Program-made: the position numbers and the translations under genes
The notes under the pieces: generated by a model
Database searches by the model: none
Told to the model about the DNA's origin: nothing
What the model saw: only the letters and a program-made list of their open reading frames with translations
Source: Mucor racemosus
Taxonomy: Eukaryota; Mucoromycota; Mucoromycetes; Mucorales; Mucoraceae
Assembly: GCA_027405735.1 (NCBI GenBank)
Contig: JAPEHQ010000004.1
Location: forward strand, 1,736,001-1,800,000
Direction of reading: 5' to 3'
Length of the DNA: 64,000 nt
Shown here: positions 34,723 through 46,905 of the stretch, in pieces
How the letters are laid out: each line of letters starts with the position of its first letter
Numbering within the stretch: the first letter of the stretch is position 1

Positions 34723-34982
34723 TGTTATGTCAATATTATTTTTAGGTCGCACATCCAAGATCTCGGTCCGTAATCGGTGTTATAGTAGATCGACATGCGT
34801 CCACGTTGATTTACATGCGTCCACGTTGATTTACATGCGCCCATGTTGATTTACATCATGTCCTTAGATAGCAAACTTATGTAATAGTTGTAATAAATGT
34901 GTATAAATATATCCTCTGGATGTACCATTAACAAAGCGCAATATTCGGCAAGATTATTTCTATTAACCGTTGTGACATTTTG
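34723..34982 (+). mobile_element. solo LTR, 260 bp, family LTR-1
   Basis: It begins TGTTATGTCAATATT and ends GTTGTGACATTTTG (the final CA of its relatives is changed). Flanked by a perfect 5-bp duplication tatag at 34718-34722 and 34983-34987. Opposite orientation to the copies at 1495 and 46200. Confidence 0.8.
34793..34852. repeat. three tandem 20-bp units inside the solo LTR
   Basis: acatgcgtccacgttgattt occurs twice exactly and a third time with three changes. Only one equivalent unit is recognisable in the LTR copies at 1495 and 46200, so this is a local expansion. Confidence 0.8.
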
Positions 34983-34987
34983 TATAG

Positions 34988-35955
34988 AGTGCAACAAAAT
35001 CAAACAAGATATAGTTTTATGTTATAAGGTTGGTATAATTTTTTTTCATTGATTAATTACAAAGGCAATTAAAGGCTATGAAGTATAACTGCTTAACTTC
35101 TTTAATTAGAAGATGTTCTAAAAGAAATAAATTCAATGACAAAGGCTTAATCTCATCACATCATAGCAATGAAGAATATTCTACTACTTACAATAACCTA
35201 TCCAATTCCTGTCGTCTACATGCGTTTTATTATTTTGATGCCTTGACAAGTAGGCCTAACAATATTTCCATTACAAAACCTAGCTTACAAGTAAAGGTTT
35301 TCACACAGAAGCTTTATTACGGATCTCTGTTTTGTATTTAATTTATGCATCCAAGCAATTATAACAGGTACAACTTGCCAAAGCGCCTTGAGACCGAATG
35401 TATGCAACCTTCATCACAGCGTATTTCGAACTCATTAGAAACTCTATTGCTTAAAAGTTGAAATTATTCAGCGTATGCCCAAATTATTTTCCAATACGCT
35501 GTGTAAATTCAGCAATTAAACCTTAGGAATATGCGTCGTATCTTCTGTATATAGCAGCTCTACTGGAAATTGTAGCTCCAGGTATCAGAAGTGTGCCATC
35601 CAAACTTTAAAAAGTCAAATTAGAAATTTCAAAAACTTTAGCATGTCATTTTCAAATGTGATGATTTTTCCCTCGTTTCCTTCAGTTAACCAAAATAAAA
35701 AATAATGAATAATATTTGATATTTCCAAGCTTAATTCAGTGTATTATGCTACTTTATATGCTGCCGTTGACCATGAGAAAGAATCATTTGTAATTAACAG
35801 TAAGTTTCTGGGATTCAAAAGCCTGCCCATGCAATCATCGCATTTAAAGAGTTAAAGGCCAGTGTTGATTGAGAAAAATTCAGTGCATTCATTTTCAACC
35901 CCCCCCCCCCACCCTTCCCTTCGTTTCACTTAAATATAAAATATATTAAAAAAAC
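34988..35955. other. intergenic and leader of the reductase gene
   Basis: No gene seen; the frame at 35078-35341 lacks support. A run of 12 C at 35899-35910 in the probable promoter/leader of the reductase gene is striking in such AT-rich DNA. About 20 bases near 35570 (aaattgtagctccaggtat) repeat a piece at about 9702. Confidence 0.4.
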
Positions 35956-36755
35956 ATGAGCTTTGCCCAAAAAACTGCTATTATTACCGGTGCTACAAGA
36001 GGAATTGGATTAAACATTGCCCAAGCATTTGCCAAGCAAGGAGCTCATACTATTTTAATTGGTCGTGATAGTAATCGCGTCAAGCACATTGAAGAAACCT
36101 TTCGAACAACATATACAGAGCAAGAACATCAAGGAATTGTATTGGATGTATCAGACAAAGAAGCAATAGATCAAGTATTCAAGGTTTGTTGTAGTAAATT
36201 CACATTTAAAACAAAATATATCTGATTTCTACATATTTCATTTGATAGCAAACATTAAAAGGTCAACAAATTGATTATTTAATTAATGCAGCGGGTATAT
36301 CAAGGGATAATTTATTGATCCAATTAAAAGATCAAGATTTACAAGATATCATCAATACGAATTTACTAGGAACTATGAGAATGAGTCAACATGTCACTAA
36401 ATCAATGCTTCGAAAGAGGAAAGGTGGATGTATTATTAATATCTCTAGCGTTGTTGGTATTCATGGCAATGTAGGCCAATCTGCATATAGTGCGTCTAAA
36501 GCAGGAATTATAGGATTTACTAAATCATTAGCTAAAGAAGTTGGACCAGCTAAAATTCGAGTTAATGCAATTGCACCGGGATTTATTGATACCGACATGA
36601 CATCCGGCATTGTGGATAAAGAAAAAATCATGAAATTAATACCATTAGGTAAATTTGGTAATGTTCAAGATGTGTCTCTAGCAGCGTTATTTATTGCACA
36701 ATCTGAATACATTCATGGCCAAGTTTTATCAATTGATGGTGGATTGATACTTTAA
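35956..36755 (+). CDS. 3-oxoacyl-[ACP] reductase, mitochondrial type II
   Basis: Two exons, 35956-36183 and 36249-36755, give 244 aa, the usual FabG/CBR4/OAR1 length. It is a short-chain dehydrogenase: cofactor motif TGATRGIG (about residues 12-19), the NAAG-type motif as INAAGIS, catalytic Ser in NISSVVG, and YSASK with the catalytic Tyr and Lys. The C-terminus GGLIL is typical. It reduces 3-oxoacyl-ACP with NADPH in the fatty-acid cycle that uses the ACP encoded at 12030-12461. There is no obvious long presequence, as in animal CBR4-type proteins, so mitochondrial location is inferred. It lies about 150 bp before the flippase gene on the same strand. Confidence 0.9.
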
Positions 36756-36903
36756 AACTGAGTAATTCTGGTGATATCGGATTTACGGTTTAACCAGGCT
36801 TTTTTTTGGTATTTAAAATAGAAAACTTTTTCCTTTTTCTCATCTTTTTTTTCTTTTTCTTTTTATTGTTACACATTTGCATTAACTACATATTTTCTCC
36901 AAA

Positions 36904-36906
36904 CTG
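36904..36906 (+). promoter_or_regulatory. possible CTG start codon or lost ATG of the flippase
   Basis: The first exon is open from a TAA just upstream to its donor, without an ATG before about 37192. The context ccaaaCTGtctaac looks like a start with one base missing (an A before TG would give an ATG). No AG acceptor lies close upstream to suggest an earlier exon. A has the favourable -3 position. Confidence 0.4.
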
Positions 36907-37821
36907 TCTAACAATAATAATTATAATAATAAAGAAGGTGGATCCTTCAATCCAAATAATCCATTTGGAGACAATTTAATTGAAGATTCACCATGGATTG
37001 ATCAACCGACTTCACCAGTTGGCCATTCTCCTTATAATCCATTTGCTGATAATAATAGTAATAACTTACAACAACAACAACGACAACAAAATGCAGATAG
37101 TCAACATTATTCTCCGTCAGATTTAATCACTTCGTCTACTGATTTAATTGACCTTCAACAAGCTAACGATAATAGTAGCTCCTCGCGTCCAATGTCATCC
37201 ACACCACAATCATTTCCTAATTATACAAATTTGGCAGACCCTTCCTTGGTAAATACACCTATTTTTGCAAATGAACGTAAAGGAAAACAAAGAGGTAAAG
37301 TATAAAAACCATAGCAAAATTCTCGGGACTAAATATTCCCTGAAAAAAAAAAAAAAAAAAAAAAAAAAGATATCTTTGAAGACCCAAAAATTGAGGAAGA
37401 AGACATTTACAATGCTCCTCCCCCGCCGCCACCAACAACCTTGGCAGCCACATCATTACCATCCAATGATCGTACAATGATACTAGCCTCAGACGGACCA
37501 GGAGAATCTACATCCCCATATGCCCGTGCAAATATGCAATTACCTAAAAAGAAAAAAGAGAGGAGACCTATACGTCAAATAATAAAAGATGTCATTAGTA
37601 GTATAACAGGTCGTACATCAACAGTTTCTGGAATTCCAGGTGAAAATGGTGCTCGTATCATCCATATAAATAATCCAGGATTGAATAACGAACAAAAATT
37701 CTTGCATAATAGAGTTACAACAGGAAAATATAGCGTGCTCAGCTTTTTGCCAAGATTTTTATACGAAGAATTCTCAAAATATGCCAATCTTTTCTTTTTA
37801 TTTGTATCATGTATTCAGGTA

Positions 37822-37852
<31 letters not shown>

Positions 37853-40800
37853 GGGAGTTTTCCATACAAAACTAACACTCTTTTAAAGCAAATTCCGGAC
37901 ATTTCTCCGACCTCAAGATGGACAACATTGGTACCCTTAGTTATTGTATTGTTTATAACAGCAGTAAAGGAAGTAGTGGAAGATTGGGTGAGTTGGAACG
38001 AATGACCAGCAGGGTAAATGTAAATAGCCTAACCAATCAAAATCTAGGGTGTACACCGTTCAGATGCTGAATTAAACTCTAAAAAATGTAAAGTGTTAGA
38101 AGGAACTCAATTTGTGGAAAAAAAATGGAAAGACATCAAAGTAGGTGATGTATTGCGTGTGGAGAGCGGCGAAAATTTTCCTGCAGATATTGTTTTGGTG
38201 AGTAGTAGTGAACCAGAAGGTCTTTGTTATATTGAAACCAGTAATTTGGATGGTGAAGTAAACCTCAAAATTAAGCAAGCCTTGCCACAAACAGCCACCA
38301 TTTTAAATCCTACAGATATGAGTAGATTGCAAGGCGTAATCAAGTCTGAACAACCCAATAATAGATTATACAACTATGATGGCGCAATTTCTCTTACAGC
38401 ATATGGCAGTAATCATCGTGATATCCCTCTCGACCCCTCACAAATATTATTAAGAGGTGCTCAGTTGAGAAATACACAATGGATTTATGGTATCGTTGTC
38501 TTTACAGGCCATGAAACCAAGTTGATGTTGAATTCCAGTAAAAAGCCTTCCAAAGTATCCAATATCACTCGCATCACCAATCGAAATATCATGTATTTGT
38601 TCTGGATTTTAGTGGGTATGAGTATTGCAGGTGCTATTGGAGGTGTTTTGTTTACCATGTACAAAGGTGAACAAGCAGATTACTTGCCAATTCATACATG
38701 GAGTCGTGGACAAGAATTTGGTTATGATATTTTGACATTTTTGATTTTGTTCAATTCATTTATTCCCATCAGTTTAATGGTTACCATGGAAGTTGTCAAG
38801 TTTATTCTGTCATATTTGGTTGAATCTGATTTAGATATTTATTACGATAAAACTGATACACCTGCAACCGCTCGCAGTAGTAGTTTGATTGAAGAATTGG
38901 GCCAAGTCAAGTTTATTTTCTCGGACAAAACAGGTACATTGACATGTAATGAAATGCAGTTCCGTCAAGTTTCTATTGGTGGTTTGTTTTATGCAGATCA
39001 AGTAGACCCTGATAAAGCTGCAAGGGAGGGTTCTGATGATCCTACTATGCAATATAATTTTAATCAATTACAAGAGCATTTGAATACGCACACTACTGCT
39101 AATGTTATTAATGAATTCTTGACTTTGTTGGCTGTATGTCACACTGTTATTCCTGAAAAACAAGAAAATTCTGATGAAATTATCTACCAAGCTTCCTCTC
39201 CAGATGAAGGTGCTTTAGTCAGTGGTGCGGCTACACTTGGTTACAAGTTTCATACTCGTCGTCCCAATTCCATTACCTGTACAATTCGTGGTCAAGAACA
39301 GGAATTTCAAGTATTAAACATTTGTGAATTTAATTCCACTCGTAAACGTATGTCTGCTATTGTTCGTGGGCCTGATAATCGTATCAAACTTTACTGTAAA
39401 GGCGCCGATACAGTTATTTTGGAGCGTCTTGCGCCTGATAATCCATTTGTAGAACCTACATTGATCCAGTTGGAGGAATGTGCTTCTGAAGGTTTACGTA
39501 CACTTTGTATTGCCATGAGAGAAATCTCTGAAGAAGAGTATGCTCGTTGGGCTCAAATTCAAGAAGCTGCTGCTACTACATTGGTGAATCGTGCTGATGA
39601 ATTAGACAAAGCAGCCGAAATCATTGAAAAGGATATGTTTTTGTTGGGTGCTACAGCTATCGAAGATCGTCTTCAAGACGGCGTACCTGATACTATTCAT
39701 ACGTTGCAAGAAGCAGGTATCAAGGTATGGGTTTTGACTGGTGATCGACAAGAAACTGCTATCAATATTGGTTATTCTTGTAAGCTTTTGAACGAAGATA
39801 TGAGTTTAATCATTTGTAACGAGGATAATCATTGGGAAACCAAGAGCTTTTTGGAGAGAAAATTACGAGATATCAATGAAGTTATTATCCGAGGAGAAGA
39901 AATGGAGCCCTTGGCTTTGATTATCGATGGTAAAGCCTTAACATTTGCTCTGGAAAAAGACATTGAAAAGGTGTTTTTTGATTTGTCAGTGCTTTGTAAG
40001 GCCGTTGTTTGTTGTCGTGTATCACCACTTCAAAAAGCTTTAGTGGTCAAATGTGTAAAGAAATTTGATACTTCTATTTTGTTGGCTATCGGTGATGGAG
40101 CTAATGATGTTTCTATGATTCAAGCCGCTCATGTGGGCGTAGGTATCAGTGGCGTTGAAGGCCTTCAAGCTGCTCGTAGTGCAGATTTTGCTATATCCCA
40201 ATTTAGATTCTTGAAAAAGCTACTATTAGTTCATGGTGCATGGGCATATCAGCGCATGAGTAAAATGATCTTTTATTATTTTTACAAAAATATTGCGCTG
40301 TATTTGACACAATTTTGGGTAAGTTGACACAATTGGCATCATATGCATTTGAAATGGCTAATCCTTTTGATTTAGTATGCTTTTTATAATGGATTTTCTG
40401 GTTCTACTTTATATGAATCTTGGACAATGTCATGTTTCAATGTCATTTTTACATTTTTACCCCCACTTGTTATTGGAATTTTCGATCAAATTGTATCCTC
40501 TCGTATGTTGGATCAATACCCTCAAATGTATATGCTAGGGCAAAAGAACGTATTCTTTAATCAAAAGAAATTCTGGGGTTGGATTGCAAATGCAACATTT
40601 CATTCAATTGTAGGTTTCATCTATTGTTCTATTTTACGAAAATTGAAACTCATATCCATTATATTACACAACATTACAGGTTTTGTTCTTTTTAGGTGTT
40701 GGTGCTTTTAGAACGGAAGGCGTATTTAAAAATGGATTACTAAGTGGTCAATGGTGGGCAGGCGCAGCTGTGTTTACGGGAGTACTAGGATGTATCCTAT

Positions 40801-41408
40801 GGAAAGGTGTATTAATTATTGAGTAAGTTAAATATATGAAAATACGGCAAAAAAACCGAGCGTCCCCGCAATCCGTTTGATTTCATTGGTTAACCTTTCA
40901 ATTTAGCTATTGGACAACCTATACGGTGATTTCAATGATAGCATCGATGGCCGTCTGGTTTTTATATCTGATCATTGTTGCTTACATTGGCCCCGCAATT
41001 TCAGTAAATGTTTTACCTGAATACTTTGGTATGGTGCCAATGTTGTGGGGAAATGTCAATTTCTGGCTATTCTTGCTTATTGTACCCTTCATTTGTAATT
41101 TGCGTGATTTTGTGTGGAAATAGTAAGTGCCTAGCAAAAATTCTTTTTTTGTGTAACTAACATGTATTTATTTATCCAGCGGACAACGTGTATTTTGGCC
41201 AATGCCATACCATCATGTACAAGAAATTCAATATTACAATTTGCCCGATTATCGACCTAGAATGGATCGTTTTAGACAAGCAGTTAACAAAGTAAGACGA
41301 ATTCAAAGATTGAAACGTAATCGTGGTTATGCTTTCTCTCAAAATGAAACCGACCAAACCAAGATTATTCGTGCTTATGATACAACTATACAAAAACCAT
41401 CAGGTTGA
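36904..41408 (+). CDS. P4-ATPase phospholipid flippase (Drs2/ATP8A type)
   Basis: Eight exons: 36904-37294, 37370-37818, 37889-37987, 38048-40318, 40376-40609, 40680-40822, 40907-41122, 41180-41408. They are in phase and give about 1,343 aa if translation starts at CTG 36904. The protein flips aminophospholipids to the cytosolic leaflet in Golgi/endosome membranes. Visible: [12 protein letters not shown] of helix M4, phosphorylation site SDKTGTLT (Asp about 606), GDGANDV hinge motif, ten-helix layout, and the C-tail [14 protein letters not shown] followed by RGYAFSQNE, the autoregulatory tail motif of Drs2 proteins. The first exon encodes a Gln/Asn/Pro-rich disordered tail and has no in-frame ATG at its start. 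The next in-frame ATG (about 37192) would remove some 96 residues. Introns 1 and 2 carry long poly-A and poly-T runs. Confidence 0.92.
37343..37368 (+). repeat. poly-A run directly before a splice acceptor
   Basis: 26 consecutive A precede the G of the acceptor AG ending flippase intron 1 (37295-37369). A normal intron would have pyrimidines here. Confidence 0.85.
37824..37851 (+). repeat. poly-T run directly after a splice donor
   Basis: About 28 T follow GTAAGC at the start of flippase intron 2 (37819-37888). The homopolymer probably varies between strains or reads. Confidence 0.8.
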
Positions 41409-41654
41409 AACTTAATATGTAAATAAAATTATCGCTATTTGCGGGGGCTGTGGTGTATATCATGGACCTGTTAAACCTAAACCTAAACCGTTTTATTCCG
41501 ACCTAGACATTTATTTTCTTTTGTTTGTAATCCCTATTTGGATAATGAGGTGATTTTTTTCTGATAGTGATTTAATATAAATTATGCCTGAAATCTCCTC
41601 GTAATTTTTCTTCGTTTTCATTATTCTTTAATTTCTTACACTAGATTATTTAAC

Positions 41655-42441
41655 ATGCAACATATCGATCCTGCTCAATTATATGCTGATGGTAGCTATC
41701 GTTTCGAATACGTCTCTAAATTCATGGATTTTGGTAAGTTTTATTTGTGAGGAATGAGGCATGTCGTGAAGAGAAAATGAAATTGATCTCTTTATAGGCG
41801 CTGAGGATATCAAGGCAATTGAGGCTGTAGCTGATAATATCCGTCCTTTGGTCCCTGTTGTTGTCGATGCAGTTTATGCCAAACTCTTTGAATTCGATGT
41901 CACCAAGAAGCATTTCGTTCCCAAAAATGAAGGCTTTGAAGGTGATGCTCCTACCTCTTTAGCTGATTTGACCTTGGATCACCCTCAAATTAAGTTTCGT
42001 AAGGATTTCCTCGGTAAATATCTCAACAAGATCCTTTCTGGTCCTTATGATGACCGTTTCCTCCGTTATCTCGATTGGGTTGCCAAGATTCATACTGATA
42101 CTCCAGAAAAGAAGTCTAAAATTAATGTTGATTATATTCACATTAATGCTTTGATGGGTTTCGTTGAATCTACTTTGGCTGGTGGTTTATTATCTCTTAA
42201 TTTAGATCGTGAAACTGAAGCAAAGGCTCTTTTGGCTTTTAACAAGTTGCTTTGGATCCAAAATGATTACTTTGCCAAGTATTATTGTAATCCTGAAGCT
42301 ATTCATGATGCTGATGTTACTGGAAAGAACACAAACCAAGGTTGTATTGCTGCTTTAACTACTACTGCTGCTATTCTTCCTCTTGCTGTTGGTGTTATTG
42401 CTGGTGCCTTGGGTGCTTATTATCAATTACGTCGCGCTTAA
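41655..42441 (+). CDS. protoglobin with C-terminal membrane anchor
   Basis: Two exons, 41655-41733 and 41798-42441, encode 240 aa. Residues about 10-190 match the protoglobin / globin-sensor family found in fungi, bacteria and archaea: YRFEYVSKFMDFGAEDI, VVDAVYAKLFEFD, and YLDWVAKIHT, whose His (about 125) is the likely proximal haem ligand. The tail (about 208-235) is a hydrophobic helix rich in Ala, Gly, Ile and Leu followed by YYQLRRA, which suggests a tail-anchored protein with the haem domain in the cytosol. Archaeal and bacterial members bind O2, CO and NO; the ligand and role here are unknown. The gene follows the flippase gene by about 250 bp on the same strand. Codon use is biased (many GCT, GGT, AAG), suggesting good expression. 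Confidence 0.85.
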
Positions 42442-42929
42442 TATGTTACTTATTATTATTATATTTATTTCGCTATATTGTATGTAGAGAGAATTGCATG
42501 TGCGATTCTCGTTTCTCCTTTTTTTTTAATCATTATTTATCAAATAAAACAATTCATTTAGTTTAAATCATTATCCGCCTCTTTTTTTTAAAAAATTTCT
42601 GGGTTCAAAGGTATCTGTGTGCTACATGTCATTCTTTTATCAGAAAGTCTCCTTGTTGTTTTCGATTATTGGAATTCCAATAATGAAACTATTTAAAGTT
42701 TTACTTTATAGATAGAGTAGACATTCTACATGGATAAACTTTGCATAAATCTTCTGTTTTGGATGTTTCTTAAAGAGCTATCACGAATAGATCGTGAATG
42801 AAATGCCACTCTGATACTTTGATGTTTGTATCTAGATCCAATGCTGGGATATGACAGATAAAGGAAACAGTCGCATTTAGCATAATATAAAGCAATAACA
42901 ACAACCAATGCTGAAAGTTCATTGCCAAT
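42442..42929. other. 3' region of the protoglobin gene
   Basis: AATAAA at about 42543 is a plausible polyadenylation signal. No other feature is seen until repeat C4. Confidence 0.5.
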
Positions 42930-44105
42930 TATATACCGATTTGAGAAAAGTCGAATTTCAAAAGAATTTGCCATTTGGAGTTTCCAGTCTTCAAAATCGA
43001 AGCATGCCACTTTTAAACAATTAGCCCCATACTAGACAATTTCAAGGTATACCTCAGAGACCACAAAATAGATATTAATTAGTCGCATTATGCTAGTTAT
43101 TCCTGAATTCATGTTATATCTCATGAAAGGCTCAAAAACACGTAAAATCCACTGCTTTTTCCTCGAAAACTGGGTTTCACTTTTCATCGCTGCTATACTT
43201 TTTTTTTCACTAAATAACACCAAGATAAAATTATATGCCAATGTACCTGAGATGTTCACTTTTAATCCAAAAACAAGTATCCGGAAATATCCTATTTTTT
43301 ACAATTGGTATTAATTTTTCAATGTTAATGTTTCAGATTTTTTACGCGTATTTCACTGCTAAAGAATTGAAAACTTCGAGGCTTCATATCTCTAGAAAAA
43401 ATTAAGTTATACTAACACTTTTTAATAATAAAAATTACTTGTTTTGAAGTACTTTATAACATATTAGAATATAAAAAAATTCTGAGCACTTTTATTTTTT
43501 TTCATTTTTTTGGGCATTTCTATAGTAGGTTTCAAAATATTGGTTAAATTGAGCAACATTTTTTTTACATTCATGTCATCAAGCTCGTTGAGCTTTCTCG
43601 GACCCAATTTAGAATTTTTTAAAATATTGATTTTTCGTGGAGATATATTCAAAAATGTCTACAAAAATATACATTCATTTCTAGCCTCCATTTTCCCTTA
43701 TATACCCCACCCTCATCTCAAATTCTGAATCTGAAAAAAATTTGAACAAAAATCTTGTTTCCTCTAAGAAACATGCAGCTAGAAGATTCCGCAATAGCTC
43801 AATCGATAGATACTGTTTTTGCACATCATTTGGATAAATTATATTGTAAATATGCTTATAAAAAGTGATGTGTATCTTCAAAAAACCTCCAAAATTTCAA
43901 TTGCATTTTACGCAAAATTTATTGTGAAATGTTTGTCTGAATTTTATTTAGATGGATGCATAATTTAAAACTGTACAAAAACTATTTAATACGCTAGGTC
44001 GACTTACTTTTTAGTTCATGAGCCATTAAACGATTTTGTTTTTTTGAATCATTTTTCATTCATTTCAATAAATAAATTTTGGAACCCCGTGGTGGTAGGT
44101 TTTAA
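42930..44105 (-). repeat. dispersed repeat C, copy C4 (one part)
   Basis: It is the reverse complement of about 8490-9605 of C1 and ends exactly at MITE-1 copy 1. Its continuation is now found, inverted, at 45868-46905. It carries the shared decayed frame at 43464-43652 and 43681-43881. Confidence 0.7.
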
Positions 44106-44468
44106 TAGGAATGGGCTTCGATTCGAGTTTGAATCGAGTTTTAACGGAAACGGCCATTCGATTCGAGTTGGAAAACGGCCCGTTCTTTTGTAACCCAGAT
44201 AAAAAACGGGGTGGGAGCAAGTATTGGTTTGCCTTAAGGAGGCTGTTAATAGCAACCTTGTCAAGTTAATATGGGATTATGAATCGATAATAGCATATTT
44301 GACAGTTTCACAACTTGAAGTATTTTTTCAATCCTGTTTTCGAGCTTAGCTAACAAAAAAAGAAAAGAAGAAACTCGAATACCCTCATTCGAGTTTGCAT
44401 AAAAAACGGCCCGTTAAAGCAGTCAAACTCGGTTAACCGTAATACGATGCGTTGTTTGTGAAATCCTA
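44106..44468 (+). mobile_element. hAT-type MITE-1, copy 1 (363 bp)
   Basis: It begins TAGGAATGGGCTTCGATTCG and ends GTTTGTGAAATCCTA. It appears identical to copies 2 and 3. The left flank is ggttttaa (44098-44105) but the right flank is tatcatag (44469-44476), so its two 8-bp duplications do not match; see copy 2. The interior has several TCGAGTTT / AAACTCGA motifs. It carries no gene. Confidence 0.9.
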
Positions 44469-45867
44469 TATCATAGTATAAGAGACTTAGCCGTTCAATC
44501 TTGCTATGCTCAATTACGGTGTTGCTCTATGGGCTCGCTTCTGCAATTTTTTTAATGAATATATGACATGAAAGCTGGTTTTTCTGGTAGAAAATGTATG
44601 TTTCTATAATAACAGATATTGGGTATTTTGTATATTTTATGGTTCATGCGGTGTAATACTGCTTTTACATTGGCTGAAATGAGCAACTTAGCAGGGTTTT
44701 AATTGTGCTAAATAATATAAAGCTTTGAAAATCCTTTTCTACGTGTGTTGTTTCTCTTTTTTTTGTTTTCATATTCCAAGGATATTATTTACCGTTTGAT
44801 AAGGCATATCAGATTATTATCAAGCTGGTATTCTTTTCTTGTATCTGAATACACGTTCTAACATAAGAGACTAATGTTTTTCATATAAATAGCAGCCGTT
44901 ATATTAGAGGCTGATATTTTCATTTAACCGCAATCTAAGATCAAATATCATTATTTACAGTACTACTGTATTTTTGGGCGTATTTCTTGATTACCAGATC
45001 AAATCCAAGGCAATGATATTCATATCTATTCAATGAAAAGCTCGAACTGGCTACAAACCCACGAAATGTTCCAGAAAAGTGACAAAATTTCAAATAATAT
45101 AGAAACAAAAAAGAAACCTAATGTTTTGTCTAATAACCATAGTTTTGACCGTAGCTACTGTATACTCGAAAACAAATCTTTTTATAGCTTACAATCGTAA
45201 ACTAAAATAGTAAGTTTAAAGAAGATTAATTTGTTTAAATTTTACATGCGATAAAGTAACATATATAATAATCTTAGATTTGGCTTGCATATAAATTTAA
45301 ACAGTAAGTATTATTTAATTTTATGCTCAAGCAAAAACCATTGTTGCTGTAAACATTATAGCTATAAACATATTTACAAATGATGATAATCGTAAATATA
45401 TTGGTTCTTGCATGTATTGCTCTACATCAACAACATATTGAATTGTATTGTCTATAATTTATATTAATAAAAACAAATGCAATTTAAAAACCCATTCCAG
45501 TACAAAATGCACTGGAATTTTGAGAACGGCACGATGCTCATGTAAAAACCAATTTGTGCCCATACGATCAGCTCATTATGCTCATGGTCAGATTTCATTA
45601 TTATTATGCACAAATAGGGATAATGATATGCTTATGGGTAATTCTACTACTATGCACAAATGGGATTAATATTATGCACATGGACAGAACCTATAATTCT
45701 GCACATACAGACTTAGCGTTGTGCTCGTGTGCAGTTTATTTTGTTATGCCCATGTGCATATTGTTATCTTTTTAACCCTATTCAGTGGGCACAACAGCTC
45801 AGGCTATAGTGTGCAGCCCACCTGGGCATAACGAAGTCATCTTGTGCAGCACAGGTTGGCCGTAGTG
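44469..45867 (+). repeat. outer arm of element A2, in inverted position
   Basis: It matches 5575-7355 of A1 in the same orientation, without the 6264-6658 insertion, and ends at the TAGTG terminus at 45867. By the exchanged MITE flanks it belonged originally to the left of 46906 in the opposite orientation. Confidence 0.8.
45540..45765. repeat. subterminal motif cluster of A2
   Basis: The same TTATGCnCATG-like motifs as at 7016-7250, with several base changes between the copies. Confidence 0.45.
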
Positions 45868-46905
45868 ATAAGAAATTTCTAGCGTACTAAATATATTCAG
45901 CAGCAATTAACAAGAACATTTGGACCTCAATTATGTTACCATATTATTTCATCCTAACGGTTAGTTAATTAAGTAGCTATCAAATCAACATCCAAGCATA
46001 TTTAGCGCAACATTGAAACAAGACACTCATAAGCTCTACAAGCACGGTTAAATTATGATTGATCCAGTTCCATCCATAGATTACTATCAAACAGATCTAA
46101 TAGTTCAATGGTGCCTTAAATTACATCTCAGGATCTCAATGCCACATCAATATACAGTAAAAGTAAAAGGTCATACTTTTATTTTTAAATAAACGATATT
46201 GAAATGTCAAAAGAGTCTATATAAATAATCTTGCCAGAATATTACACTTTTATTAACAATACATCCTTTGGATATATTTATATACATTAATTATAACTAT
46301 TACTAGGGTTTTACTATCTAAGAATATGATGTAAGTCAATGATCCGCATTGATTTACTGTAACACTAATTATAGACTGTGACCTTGGATGTGAGACCTAG
46401 GATGAGTATTGACATAACAGATATCTTTTTTTTATTATTATACAGTTGTTGAAGAACTGCTTCATTACTCCTCATTCTCTTTTATTTGTATTCTTTTTTA
46501 AGTATTACTTATCAAGCATGAAAATATATGACACAACGACACAACACGTGGTTTTATTGGACAGAAATATCATGTTTTGCTGATGGTTTTCTCAATTCAC
46601 AGTAATTTGTGAAAGTAGAGATATAAATTTTTATGCAGGATATATTTAAATCTAGCATCATGTATAATTGGAGATGATGAATTGGATTAATATTCACAAG
46701 AATGGGATTTTTTTCTTTGTTTCTGTAGTTGTAAATAAAAGTGTATTATTTTGTAAAACTTAAGACTCATTATCCTGGGCTTAATTTCTGCGTTCACAAG
46801 ATAGGTCTAATTAATTGATACTCTGCATTTTTTGTTGTTTTAGCAAAAAATATTGATTTTTCGTTGAGATAATTAAAATAATAGTTCTTATCACAGCTTA
46901 AAACC
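45868..46905 (+). repeat. dispersed repeat C, copy C5 (other part of C4)
   Basis: It matches 7356-8470 of C1 and is cut at ttaaaacc by MITE-1 copy 2. Its reverse complement continues C4 exactly across copy 1. A solo LTR is inserted at 46200-46419. Confidence 0.75.
46200..46419 (-). mobile_element. solo LTR, 220 bp, family LTR-1
   Basis: It begins TGAAATGTCAAAAG and ends TATTGACATAACA. Flanked by perfect gatat at 46195-46199 and 46420-46424; C1 has the empty site aaacgatatctt near 7985-8000. Confidence 0.85.

Noticed and set aside
34718..34987. CRISPR-like tandem units at 34793-34852
   Set aside because: The three units are contiguous with no spacers and lie inside a eukaryotic LTR.
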